The notes below the pieces were generated by a model. That model was not told the origin of the DNA. It was given only the letters and a program-made list of their open reading frames with translations, and did not search any database. DNA of 64,000 nt from assembly GCF_040581485.1 (NCBI RefSeq), contig NC_090129.1, positions 19,970,764 to 20,034,763 of the forward strand, given 5' to 3'. Positions 11,676 to 23,762 of the stretch are shown one piece after another. Origin of the DNA: Linepithema humile. Its lineage: Eukaryota; Arthropoda; Insecta; Hymenoptera; Formicidae. Each line of letters opens with the position of its first letter. The stretch's first letter is position 1. A program made the translations under genes and the position numbers.

Positions 11676-14645
11676 CTGAAACACAGCAGCGAGTGAATTC
11701 AAGTGAAAGCGTGCAGCGTCGCAAATTCCTCGACTTTCGAGTGAATTCGCGTGGCGGACAAACCGTTGATGATAATACGCGATGAGAGTATCGCATTAGG
11801 AAGTTAATGGAGCGAACCTCTAGTCGATATAGCACACAACATATACTATGTAAAAATAAAAAAAAGAAAATGACGGAAGAATTATGAATAAAATTATTTT
11901 AGGAAACGTCAAGTAATTTAATAAAATCGCTTATATAACCAGTTGCAAGCGAATATAATAATGAACAAAATAGAAATAAAAACAAATCTAAATATTTGCT
12001 AAATTAGACAGGATTTAAATAAAAAAAAGTAAAGACAGAGAAACTTTAATTTAATTAATAATACAGTGCTTATTTCATTTGTGAAAGTGATATAACTCCA
12101 GAGTTATATCATCGGATACAAAGTACTCACATCGTCACCAGAAGCACGACGGACTGCCTCTGCGGTTCGGTGCGACTCTCCTGTTCGAGCCACTTCTTGT
12201 AGTTCTCCGCGCTGGGCTTCTTCACGAGCTGCTTGAGGGTGTCGCCGGCGAAAAATCTGACTGGCTGCGCGTCCCCGTCGATCTTCCTGCTCTGCCGCTG
12301 CGACTCCGCGATCTGCTTCGCCTCGTCGGGAAAGTCGTAGTCGACGGGCGCCAGTACCACGACGCTCGTGATCCTACGGCCGTTAAGCTCCGGCGTATCC
12401 GGTATTGGGAAGGACGCGCCACTCACTTTGAGCGGCAGGTAACGATTGTATTGAGCGCCATCCCCGCGCGCTCCCACGGTCACCGGCTCGAGCCGGGTCG
12501 CGTCGTCCCGTATGTGCTGCTGCGCCACGGTCCGGCCTTGCTCCGTATTGGGATCGAAGCGTACTACTTTCATCTCCACGCCGCCGGGTCGCAAGGTGGC
12601 TGGCTCGAACTTGGTCGCGCCGCTACCGCCGCCGGCGGTCCCCGCTGTCGCCTTCTTCGGCGGCGAAACGCCGCTCACCTGCTGCGTCGTCTTCGTCGGC
12701 GGTCTCTTGGCGATCGACGGCACGGGCTCGCTACCAGCGGCGAGTGCCGTACCGCCTCCGGCTCCGTAGAAATTCGCCAGTGCCTCCGGCGGCAGTTTCT
12801 CGATCGGTATGTCGCCGATCTTGTCGTAGTCGAGGATCTGGATGTCGGCGTTACCTAAAATCCCGGAACTCAACAGCTGCTCCCTGATATCGTCGGGCAC
12901 CTCGTCCGGTAGATTGGCGATGTTCTCTTGAATCTTCGCCACCTTGTTCGGCGGGATCGTAGTTGGCGCCTCGGTGGTCGTGGTGGTGGTTGTCGTTGTC
13001 GTCGTCGTTGTCGTCGGCAGGAAAGTTCTCGCGGTCGACGGCGACTCGAACTCCTCGGACGGACTGACCGGCGTCGCATAGATCTTCTGCGAGGGATTCG
13101 AGTTGAATATCGGGCGACCGCCCCATATCGATGACGATTGCTGCAGAGACGAAGTGCTCTGCGGCCGCTGTTGTGGTCGCTGTTGCGGTCGCTGCTGCGG
13201 CGTCGGCGGTAGGGTTTGCGAGAAGAAACTGTGCTGATTATTCTGATAAGACTGATGCTTCGCGTTCAACTGTTGATGCTGCTGCTGCAGAATATCGCTG
13301 GAGATGAAGTGATTCGGTGCGTTGCCGGAGAGTTGTTGGAAATCCTGAAGAGCGTTCGGCGACTGCGCAGAGGCGAAGTGATTCTGAGCGATTTCGGGGA
13401 ACGGGGTAGTTTGCACCACCGCGGAGTTCGGCGGGAACGGACCAGGATGAAGAGGATTCTCTCTGATCGCGTAATGCTGTTCTAGCTTCGGAACAGCCTT
13501 GAAGATTTCACCGGCTGGTCGTTGCGCCGATTGTAATTGCGATTGCTGCAGCTGAGCTTGATTGTACTTGAATTGTGCGCGATATCGTTGTTGCTCCTGA
13601 AGAAGCTTCTGCTCTTGCTCCTGCTTTCGCCTGCGCTGCTCTTGCAATCGCTGCAATTCTTGCAGATGTTGTTGTTCTTGCAGCCGCTGCTGTTCTTGCA
13701 AACGTTGTTGCTCCTGGAGCCTTTGGTGCTCCTGTTGCCTCTGATGCTCTTGCTGCCTTTGCTGCTCCAATAATCTCTGCTGTTCGATCTGTCGCTGTTG
13801 CTCCAGGAAACGTTGATGTTCCTGATGCCGTTGCTGTTCGTGCTGCCGTTGCTGCTCGTGCTGCCGCTGATGCTCCCGCTGCTTCAGCAGTTCCTGCTGT
13901 CGTCGCTGCTCGTGATATCGCTGCTTCTCCAGTTCCTGTTGCTTGAACGGAGACAGCGATTGCGGAGGGAGTTCCGCGTTGAAACTGTTCGGCCTAATGG
14001 GCAGTGATTGTTGCGGCGGTTCTGGGTTGAAGCTGCCGGGTCTGATCGACAACGGTTGCTGCGGCGGTTCCGCATTGAAACCGCTCGGTCTAATCGACAG
14101 TGGTTGCTGCGGCGGTTCCGCATTGAAACCGCTCGGTCTAATCGACAGAGGTTGCTGCGGTGGTTCCGCGCTGAAGCCAGACGGCGGCAACGACAGCGGC
14201 TGATTCTGCAGGTTCACGCTCTGATGCGACACCGATAGCGTCGGTGGGAATCCTGGCTGCTGCGGGTGATTGATATTAACGCGATGCGGCGGCGGGCCGA
14301 AACTATGGAACGGCGCGCGTTGTTGTACTTCCGGAAGACCTTGGATCGTTATGGGATGCCGTTGCGGTGCTCTCGGCGGTGGCGGCGGCGGCGGTGGATT
14401 TCTCAAAGCTTGCTGAGGTGGAAATGCCTGATGATGTGGCTGCTGCTGCTGCGGCTGTAGAAACGTCGGCTGCTGTTGCAAAGCCTGTTGCTGTAGCGCT
14501 TGCTGTTGCGGCGGAAACGAGTTGACGATCCGCTGTTGCGGGAACGCGGGCGGCACTCGTATTGATGGAGACACCGGCGGCTGCAGAGGTTGATACGGGC
14601 CGTGTTGTCTCTTCGGTGACCCCGGTGATGCCGTCGGCTTGCTAG

Positions 14646-14682
<37 letters not shown>

Positions 14683-15405
14683 CTGTTGCTGCTGCGGTTG
14701 TTGCTGCGGCTGCGGCTGCTGCTGTTGCTGTGTGCTGCTGCTGGGTGTCTCCAGATCGCTGCGCTTGCTGTGACTGTTCGGCGGCACTTGCTCGGTGCCG
14801 AAAGTCACGCGAATGCCACTGCTTCCAGAGTGATACACCTCGCTATCAGGTCGGATAATAGCGCGCAAGGTCGTCGACGGCTCCGGAGCCGGCGCCGGAG
14901 TCGCCGTGTACGTCGGCTCTTCCTCGTACGGCACCGAGTTGTCCGGCTTGATTTCTTCATGTTCCTCCACCGGCGTCAGCGCCGGTATCGGCGGATCGTA
15001 GACGACGCGGGTTTTATCGCCATAGCCCTTTTTCTTCTCGTACTTCACGTAGAACACCTGGATGGGTTCCTTCGTCGGTCGCGGCTGAGGCGGCGACGAC
15101 GGAGGCACCGGCGTCGGCAGGGATTCATTGGATTCTTTGATGATGATCTCGATTATCGGCTCGGGCTCCTGTTGATAGTAGCTCAGCGGCGTCTCCTCGT
15201 ATAAATCGTCGTTCTTCGGACTCGCTAAGGGATTGTACAAGGGATCTCTCTGCGAATACTGCACTATTGGTTCCATCTGAACCGCGTACGGCGGCAAACG
15301 GCTTTTTCGCAGGTGGAAGGTAAGCTGCTGACGTTTATCGCGGCTCTTCGACGACGAGCTCTCCTCCTTGGCGGAGGTCGCCACGGCGAGAAACGCCAAG
15401 AGTGT
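11507..15405 (-). CDS. Long secreted-type Gln/Pro-rich protein, unrecognised family (two coding exons seen, initiator exon upstream)
   Basis: Function unknown. The main exon 15405-12131 codes 1091 residues and joins in frame (AT|A) to a terminal exon 11675-11507. The exon opens inside a hydrophobic stretch (TLLAFLAVATSA) that looks like a signal peptide, followed by a possible furin-type site KSRDKR. Then come a Pro-rich region, a polyQ tract, a PPPPPPPP run, five 16-residue repeats of the type SGFNAEPPQQPLSIRP, about 130 residues of Q/E/R/H-rich probable helix or coiled coil, and a Thr run. The C-terminal 300 residues are complex and probably the conserved part (PDDIREQLLSSGIL, DIPIEKLPPEALANFYG, NYKKWLEQE). 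No ATG opens the exon; its acceptor is GCCTTTCAG. A matrix or cuticle-associated role is possible but unproven. Confidence 0.8.
12970..13018 (-). repeat. Threonine run (ACN repeat) in Q-rich protein
   Basis: A run of ACN codons gives a stretch of about 14 threonines before EAPTTIPPN. Thr-rich spacers of this type are often O-glycosylated in secreted proteins; that is inference here. Confidence 0.75.
13540..13950 (-). other. Q/E/R/H-rich probable coiled-coil segment in Q-rich protein
   Basis: About 130 residues made almost only of Gln, Glu, Arg, His and Leu with short motifs such as RLQEQQ repeated many times. Leucine spacing and charge pattern suggest a long helix or coiled coil. Confidence 0.65.
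13960..14200 (-). repeat. Five tandem 48-bp (16-residue) repeats inside the Q-rich gene
   Basis: The protein repeats SGFNAEPPQQPLSIRP with small changes five times; the second and third copies are identical in protein and nearly so in DNA. This suggests recent expansion by unequal exchange or slippage. Confidence 0.85.
14648..14735 (-). repeat. CAG/CTG trinucleotide repeat coding polyglutamine
   Basis: An uninterrupted run of about eleven CTG units on the plus strand (CAG on the coding strand), followed by imperfect units. It codes the polyQ tract of the Q-rich protein and is likely length-variable. Confidence 0.9.
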
Positions 15406-18400
15406 CTGAAAGGCAACAACAAAAATCGGCGTGTTGATAGAGCATTTTTTTGCATCGCAATGCTGGCAAAAATTATCGATTCAAACATGTTAACATAAAA
15501 TGAATATTTGTTATGACTTAAAATACTGAAATACTTTTTTCTTCATGCTACAAAAATACGAAATGCAAGTCATCTCTTTGGCAATGATACAAATATTCGA
15601 GAAGTGGCACAACGATCCGTATCGATAGTCTAATTGAGCGGTGATGTCAGCATTTCAAGTAGATTAGCATAGTAGGCGAAAATGTAAATACACGAAGAGG
15701 GACTTAACGCGTTCTGATAACCGAGTAACCCGTTTAATAACCAGAAAATGCATCCAAGGCCTTAACGGGCCTCGGGATCGATTGGTATGCTAGTGAGAAT
15801 CGAGGAACAGTTAACCTGATAAGCGATTCCCAGTTGTGATCGCGCTCTCGATATGGCGAAGCCGACTTGCAACGTATCGAACGTTTCTCGTTTCTCTGAA
15901 ATCGCTTGGCTGCCAAACTTCTATTAACGGGAATAGAAGTCGCGGATTTCCGCGTGCTCTACTGACGCAGTTCTCGAGGTAGAGCTAAAAATTTTCATTA
16001 CATATTCTTTAAATCAATTAGTAAGTCAAAGTATTTATCTTTCGCGAAATTCGTCGCCGTTCATCGCAATTTACGAAGAGAAATGCATCGCCGATAGAAT
16101 ACGTTGTGCTCGATTAATTTTTGTAAGACCAAAAGTGGGTGAGAGGAGAGAAAGAATCGAAGTTTAAAAGACGCATCGCGTTTCACCTCGAGAATTCGGT
16201 GCCTCTCTCGATGCTGGTTAGCATATTCGAATGAGGCCCCGAGTGTCTTCTCTTGAGCGAGGCGCGCGCGCGCGCGCCTCGGGCGCTTTGAAGCCGACTG
16301 GAAGAAAGAAAAAGCCAATGATAACGATGCGCTCGATTAATCGGCCTTCAACCTCCGTCGATTATCGGCCGTATCATTGCCGGTCGCGTTCGCTGCGTTT
16401 TATTAGCGCACTTTCCCCGCGCGCGATACGCTCGCTGATTGCAAATGATAGAACCGCGAGGGTCTTCGCGCGACCCCCTTATTACGATGAAAGTACAAGC
16501 GTTTTCGTCTGCAAAACGACCCGCTTCGCGGATACGAACGTTTGTTATAATTACCAGCTTGACGAACCGCATCCTGTGATCGTCTTTGTGTACTTCCTCA
16601 CACAATGGGAGGGGGAGGAGGAGAGGGGAGAATCACACACTTCTCACCGGCCGATTAGAGGCGGCTGACTCGCGGCATGACACCGCGCGCGGAACGATCG
16701 GACGTACCTGGCCGGACGATACCGTCTGGAGTCTCGCATGGGAACTGAGGGACAAACCGGGCGCAGGGGCCCGTTTCTCCCAACCCGATGCCACCACCAC
16801 CGCGACCCGGCCGTCGTTCCTCAAGAAGCTCCTCTCTAATATCGAAGACGGTGGAGCAGCACCTTTCTCCGGGGTCCCCCGTCACGATGCGCGCTCACCT
16901 CGTGCGTGTTCGTGTCCGTTGTACACGTGGACGGGTTGTACGTGGAGAGAAAAAAAAAAAAAGAAAGAGAAGATACGTGCGGCGCGGAGCGCATCCTCTT
17001 CATACAACGACGACTTTCTTCAAATCTTCCCCGTCGGGAGATCGGCAGTGGGGACTATTATACTAAGCGCCATCACTTTTCCGCGACCTCCAAGGCCCAT
17101 CGAAACCGAAACCCATCTTCCTTCCTCTCCTTCTCGCGCGAGTCTCTCGCGCGGAGGCCTATTCGGTGAAAGAGAACCGCGTCGAGTTTTAATGCGGCAC
17201 ACAATCTGGAGGCGATTACTTTCGCTGAGCTAAGTCGCGACTTCCTCGAGACAAGCGATCGTTTCCGATTCGTTCAATGATCCTTGAAACGCGAGAAAGG
17301 ATACACCGATCGATTCGGTTGTCTCGTTGCGACTTGTATAATGATTAATTAATTTTAATTGAGACGCACTCGTCGCACAAATCAGTCTCCGTTATGAACG
17401 GATGCAATTAAGGCGATCGCAATTATATTACCATTACCATTCTTCCAGGCTTTGACTTTCCTGCGGTTCTTGCCTCTTTCGAAATAATAACTGAACTCAC
17501 ATTCACAAACGTGCATTTAGATAGTGCAAACCCGTTACATACCGCCATAAATTATTTCTCTGAAAGCGATGCAATCTTAGTTAATTTCGTGAAGGTGCAA
17601 GGACAGAAACCGTTTCCGTTCCTTTTTTCTGTAGAAAATGTACAACCATTTTTCATGGCACTCTCAAAAGTGTAACAAAAAGGATTTTAGAAAAATAATT
17701 ATACATTTTTCGAAGATATACAAGACATCGTTCTTTCATAAATATCTGATTCAAACAGTGTGCGAAATGTTCTATACAAAAAAAAATTTTTTTCCTACAC
17801 TTCGCGTGAAATCAGACGTTATTCAGATCCGCTTACACCGTCGACCTATAATTACATGAAACGTTTTTTTATTCAAGCACGATCTGTCGAACATCTGCAA
17901 TGTCTGAGGTAACCTACTCATTCGCAAGAAATTACAGAGGATTATGTATAAGTCGTGTGGGCCGTTGCGAAAGACGGTAGATCCAGTAGAGCAATTGAAC
18001 GAGATGACCTGGTAGAGCCCTCCCCCGATTGCAAAAGTGCTTCGCAAAAGCGATGCAGAGCACTCGCTCCTCGTGTTAGCACTTGCGCAACCGCAGATCG
18101 TTCCAGATCGGCGAGATCATCAAAGATTTTCTATCGTCCTTCTGACCCTCTTCGAGCCGGCTGTCGATCGCTCGAAGGGGAAAAAGTCGAGACGTGCGTT
18201 ACGAGAGAAGTGAAATGACGAGGGAGTCATATAATTTCGAAAGTCGTGAGAGAATCCGTTGTTCATTTGCACGCAAGCCTTAGGTTTTCAACATTATTCA
18301 TTAATTTTGGCGATAGCCGATGTTCCGGCACTTGTGATGGCGACTCGAGTCTCTCTGGCGCACGTCCAGGCATTCAGATTGGACGTCGCGCGTCCTACTT

Positions 18401-19595
18401 GCTAACTTTCACTTATAACGTTGGCGTAAGAAGATTCGAATAACAGCCGGCAGACACAAAGATGATAAATACAGGATCCGTCTGTCCGTCCGGGACGGTC
18501 AGTGATCCGCGAGCCAAGGCGGTATTTCATGTTGACTTATCGTCGTTTCGCCGGAAACGATATCGTTTCTGAACGTCCCACCTAACTGCATAATTTCGCA
18601 CGCGAGAACGATTCATCACTTTTCCGCGGCGACGAATAGGTCAAACGGAGGCGTCTCAATGCACCTGATAAACTGTTCGTAATCTGTTTACTTAACGGTG
18701 TTCTAAGGAGCCTCGGAACGTGACAAATTCACGTTGTCGCGTAACTGTCTAGCTTTCTTTTTGGTTGCAAAATTAATTTCTCAATTTTCGACAAAATAAT
18801 TAAGTCGAAAAATTTGAATTTTTATGTAAAATAATTTGAGAAACAAAACCTTGCTATTTATTAGTTTCCTATTTTATATTGGAAGTTAAATACGACCATG
18901 CGATATTCTGTGTATCTTGCAAGATTAAAATAAATTGCGAGAATATATAATTCTGTTTCTTTTATTTCTGTTTCTTTTGTTTATTTTTCTAATATTGTAA
19001 ATCGTGTTTGCCTTATCTGTAAATTCTGTCGATATCCTGTCGGTATTAAATACAGGAAATGTCATTATACAATAAAAGCTAAACATTTGTGCGGCAGTAA
19101 AATTACTTTTACCATAAAAACGACACTTTCCAACTCGTTTTCTACGATACAACTGTCGCAATTATTTTTGTGCAATTAAATCGATTCTTGGTTCTTGCGA
19201 AAATTCAAATACGACGATATGTCGAATAATATTTACGCGTTATGCCGTTCAATTAATGCACCTGCTATCGAGCCGAGTATTCATACACGAAGAGCGTGGA
19301 AACTTTCTTGGGACGCGATTCTGTCACGTCGTCCTCGTGATTGCACGAACGATCTCCGTAACAGCAACGGTAAAAGATTGCGCGATTTTGATTCGCACAG
19401 TTCTCATGAAAGCATGATACGGATCCTCCTCCTACGAGGAGCACGTAGTCGCTAACTATATATAGTTCTTCGAGAGTAGTCCGCTCATGAGCAATAACGT
19501 AACTGTTGAAGAGTGAAAGTGCCGCAAAGTGGGACGTTGCGGGAATAGTGCTCGCTCTTATAATTAATAAACAAAGCGTACAAACGGTTTCTCAC
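15406..19595 (-). other. Probable first intron of Q-rich gene; CpG-rich stretch, no recognised exon
   Basis: No coding segment was recognised between the large exon and the candidate start at 19596. Bases 15.9-18.7 kb are rich in CpG and include (CG)n at about 16261-16277 and polypurine at about 16951-16966. Frames present there overlap on both strands and look like by-products of CpG-rich composition. A second TATCGATA octamer sits at 15620-15627. Confidence 0.4.
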
Positions 19596-19598
19596 CAT
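19596..19598 (-). other. Candidate initiator codon and donor for the Q-rich gene
   Basis: On the minus strand ATG (19598-19596) is followed directly by GTGAGA. It would splice in phase 0 to the exon at 15405, giving MTLLAFLAVATSA. A purine is at -3. First exons coding one to four residues before an intron are common in insect cuticular/secreted genes. Other short ATG-donor pairs exist, for example around 17437-17443. Confidence 0.3.
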
Positions 19599-21442
19599 CC
19601 TTGCATTCAATGTGACATTTTTATGGGACCTTGCCGAGTGCGTTAACTATACGCGTTTAATGATCAAGACCTTTCCCAACACACTCGCTCTTTTATGGAT
19701 CTCGCGCGATCATTAAAAAATAATCGCACAAATTCACTAATTGAATCGTCTTACAAAATAAACGAATTTACTTATATAATATTTAAAAATTTGTTAGATT
19801 AAGAAAGTATGACTATAAAATGACATTACTTTTTATATTCCGCGTTGTGTTTTTTTTCTTTTCAATTGAGATGTTATTTAATAAATATTTTTTTATAAAA
19901 AAATTTTATAATGAAAAAATTTTCATAAAATAATTTTATTATAAAAAATATTCATTAAATAATATTCATTAATATTTTTTTACAATAAAAAAATATTTGT
20001 TATTGTAAATTACATTATTTGTTAAATTTGTTTTACGCAAAAGTATAATGTAACACATATTACGGCTTTCTTTTATTCAAAAAATTTAAAAACAAGTCCT
20101 AGAAACATAAAATCAATTTAAAATAGAATTGCAACATCAGATTATCCTATAAATAAACATTTTTCTGTAACACAATTTGTCTATTTATTATTATATAACT
20201 GTTCTTGTTTCAGAGTCCTCGTTTACACGAAAAATTCTTTTGTCTTCACCTTCAGTGCATACAAAGGTACATATCACTTGCGGTAACTCGATTCCTGATT
20301 AGATTTGTAGATCAGATTTTTTGCAATGATCTAATTCACTAGGTGGAAAATTCTCACTCATGTTTTCCAGCGTGAGAAAAATATTTCATAAGTTACAGAA
20401 GCTTTGCACGCAATGTACACGAGTTAATTTGAGGCTGAACTAATTAAGAAATAGAGCCAACCGAAACTGACGCGCTATATAATATACTATGAATAACAGT
20501 GACTGTTATTTTCAAGAATATTTATGGCACAAAAAGCGGTATGCTTTTTAAATTGGGTTTAAAATACTGGCGCTTGTTGGTCGAAGAAAGGCCTTAATGA
20601 CATTCTGGATATCTGATATCGGCTATGTACAAGCGAGTATCGACTATATGAGCGGAAAATACATAACTGCGTTATATAATTACATACCATATCACACGAA
20701 AAATTACCTATAATTGATGTTACGCTCGCTGCGCTTTCTATTTCAGCTTCGTGCACTCCGCAATCAGCGCGGATTTATCGGAAAATTATTTTCCATTATC
20801 CTTTTGGATTTATTAAAAATTGTTGCTAAATTGCAATTTCCCAAGTGCTCTAGTATTATCACGATCGATTTAATAAAACGTATACAGTGTGAAAAGTAAT
20901 AAGAATTAACTTTCTCTTCGACTAAAACTACTCATGCCAGCAGCGTTTATTCTGTGAGGGCATCTAGACTCAACTTTTACTATTAAATTATGAATGACTC
21001 TACGTTTCTTCTTACAAGATTGAGATAAATTGCGAGATATAAAATGGTTTATTTCTCAAAACTGTGTCAATGTGCACATATGTATTATACTTTCCATTTA
21101 ATGTAGAAAAAATTTTATGTAATTACTTTTTATCATGTATCATGATAATAAATAATTTTAAATAATAATAGATCAAAGATATACAAGTTATAAATTTTAA
21201 CGTGCCATGAATGGAGATTTATGTCATGATTCTATAAAAATAAAATCGATTTACATAATAAATTAGAACTAATCGTTATTACCTATCTATTACCTTCCTA
21301 AAAAAATTAATAACATAAAAAGAGATAGATCTATCTAATAAATCCATAGATCTAAAAAACTTTTCACAATAAGAAAAAAAAAGATATCACTAATCTGTAC
21401 AAATCAGCTGATCCAAAATTTACCGACCGTTTCGATGCAACA
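19599..21442. other. Intergenic region upstream of METTL25B-like gene
   Basis: No gene recognised. From about 19865 to 20000 the sequence is almost pure A/T with overlapping inverted repeats. The remainder is AT-rich non-coding DNA. The METTL25B promoter should lie just upstream of 21443. Confidence 0.4.
19865..20000. repeat. AT-rich low-complexity block with inverted repeats
   Basis: Blocks of A and T such as AAAAAATTTTATAATG are followed by their reverse complements, so several hairpins can form. It may be a decayed element or simple low-complexity DNA. Confidence 0.5.
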
Positions 21443-23726
21443 ATGGCTGCTCCAGTGGTTATGTGTACATGTGAGGTTTGCTCGAAAGCTCGCACAACAA
21501 TTCAACAAATCTTCAATGTACTAAATATATACGGCTGGTTGTTAGACTCGTATGTCGTGGTACGTAATTTAATAAAGCTTCTGTGCATTATTCCATATTT
21601 TAAGGAGTATTGAACCACATTTTTCTTTCAAGTCTAATCAATATACACGTATATATATATCTTTAATTTTTTTAATGAGTACTTACAAAAGGATGAAATT
21701 CATTGTAGGACTTCTTTCAAGAACGGCTATGGGAAAAGCTGCCGAAAAGCTGGAGGACCGTTCTGCAAACCGTCTCACCTGAAGAATTCGGAAAATGGTT
21801 AACTGGTGACATCTCTAGGTAAGCATGTTAATTTTTATGATTTGTGTTATCTTAGCAATGTGCAAGTGTTTACATGCAGAGAATTTAATCAATAGAACGT
21901 ATGATTTGTCCATACGACTTTTTTCTCCTCTTCAATCTTGATGCAAATAAATTTCGAATTAAATATAAGCTTGTGAGAATTGAGCTTATTTGTTTGCTGT
22001 GTACAATTTGATTATTTAATTCACTTTGCAGCACACGTGTGTGGCCGTTGTCATTACTCGTGCTTCGACAGGTTATACAGCATTTACAGCTTAATAGAAA
22101 TCATCGAAATGACGAGAACATTTTACGATGCAGCAAAGTAAAGAAATCAGAATATGATGACGATGAGAATTTTATTTTGGAAAATAAAAATAAAAAATTA
22201 CACGACGCACATAACGTTTTGAAGAAACATGATAACCTTGTTTTGAAACATATTAAGATCAAAAAACGACATGAGATACAACAAATAACACAAGTATGCT
22301 TCAATAAGCCTTTTTGAAGTACTACTACTAGTTTACATGAGAAAATAATCCATGGATTTTGTAAAAATTAATTTGTGCAGATATGTACAGACTGTGCACA
22401 AGAATCGGGCACAAAGTGCATTGTCGATATTGGAGCAGGCATGGGTCATTTAGCTCGTTCTTTAGCATTTAAATGTGGTTTATGTGTAACATGCATTGAA
22501 CAAGATGTATTATTGTCACAGCAAGCCAGGTAAACGTTAATTTTAATTATTTCTAACAATTTTTGTATGCAAACTGTAGATAATATTATTCTTTCATTAT
22601 CATTCATGTAAGAACTTTTCGTTTACAGAAAATGGGATAAAGAATTATTGGTATCTCTATCTAAACATTTGCCTGACTTGCCTGTAGATCTGCCACAACA
22701 TGTGTCACTCAAATTGGAAAATACAACCTTAGATCAGACAAAGACAATCAAGAATATACAAAAAATATTTTCTAATAATTTTAATTTAGATGAAAAGAAA
22801 TCTAGGTTTGGCATTGTGGGGCTACATCCATGTGGAGATCTTGCAGCAATGTTATTGAAGCTTTACACATCTCAATGCGAAGCAAGATTTATTTGCATTG
22901 TAGGATGCTGCTACATGAAGTTGACATTTGAGTAAGTAACCTATATTGTAATATTATTTTTTAAATATACTACATGTGCTAAATTATGAAATATACTTAG
23001 GCATCCAGATGATGTTTTAAATGGATATCCACTTAGTAAATATCTGTCATCATTCACAAATCATAAACTATCCTACACAGCATTAGAAGTTGCATGTCAT
23101 GCTATTGAGAGCTACTGTGATAAACTGAGGACTGGGAATTACGAAGATTTAATAGTTAAGTATCATACAGAAGTAGCACAGACTTCTTATTAACAAATTA
23201 TATATTTTTCTTAGGTACATGCTTACAGAGCTGTTCTAGAAACTGTTTTAATAAAACGAAACAAGGAATTACGCCATAGTCAAGTAAAGAATGTCAAAGT
23301 GACAAAACCTATGACATTTGAACAGTTGAGTAACTTGAGTTTTTCAAGCTTCACCTTTTGTAGTTATTGAATTTAATTCAATTATAAATATATTATTATA
23401 TGACAACAATCAAATGTGTCTTTGTATTTTTCAGATACTGTACTGCAGCAACTGCAGAATTTGAGCTGCATCTCCAGCTTAAAGATTCAGATTTTCAGAA
23501 CCCACAAATAAAATATTATTTAAGCCAATGGCAACAAGTTGTAATATTTGGAGCATTGCGTACAATGTTGGCACCATTAGTGGAAACTGTAGTGTTGTTG
23601 GATAGATTTTTATATTTATCAGAAAATAATTTACCTCCTATACTGAAGCCCATCTTTGATGCCAGATTGTCTCCTCGAAATTTTATATTGTTTTCAGTGA
23701 AAAGTGTTGAACAGTCGCCTTCCTGA
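21443..23726 (+). CDS. METTL25B: METTL25B/RRNAD1-like methyltransferase-fold protein
   Basis: Eight exons join into one 498-residue frame: 21443-21559, 21709-21818, 22032-22293, 22381-22529, 22629-22931, 23001-23154, 23215-23324, 23435-23726 (TGA). The N-terminus has the family signature DFFQERLWEKLPKSWR. The SAM-binding motif I is CIVDIGAGMGHLAR, followed by an acidic motif II end (CIEQD). Later family motifs are GLHPCGDLAA, GCCYMKLT, GYPLS, ACHAIESY, HAYRAVLETVL and the C-terminal LAPLVETVVLLDRFLYL with LSPRNF. Length is close to the human protein (about 475). The middle exon 22032-22293 carries a Lys/Asp/His-rich insert. Substrate is unknown to me. Two donors are non-optimal (ATA|GTTAAG and ACA|GTTGAG) but are the only ones that keep the conserved frame. 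It could instead be called METTL25; the C-terminal motifs favour METTL25B. Confidence 0.9.
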
Positions 23727-23756
23727 TTATACCCGAATTTTTTAATTTTCTATCAA

Positions 23757-23762
23757 AATAAA
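23757..23762 (+). terminator. Polyadenylation signal of METTL25B-like gene
   Basis: AATAAA 31 bp after the stop codon gives a very short 3' UTR. Confidence 0.65.

Noticed and set aside
12851..15204. Leu-, Arg- or Ala-rich frames on both strands across the Q-rich exon
   Set aside because: They are shadow frames of CAG/CTG-rich coding DNA.
12127..15399. Naming the Q-rich protein as a Mediator subunit (Med15/Med26-like)
   Set aside because: Such names follow from polyQ similarity alone. The signal-like N-terminus and lack of any Mediator domain argue against it.
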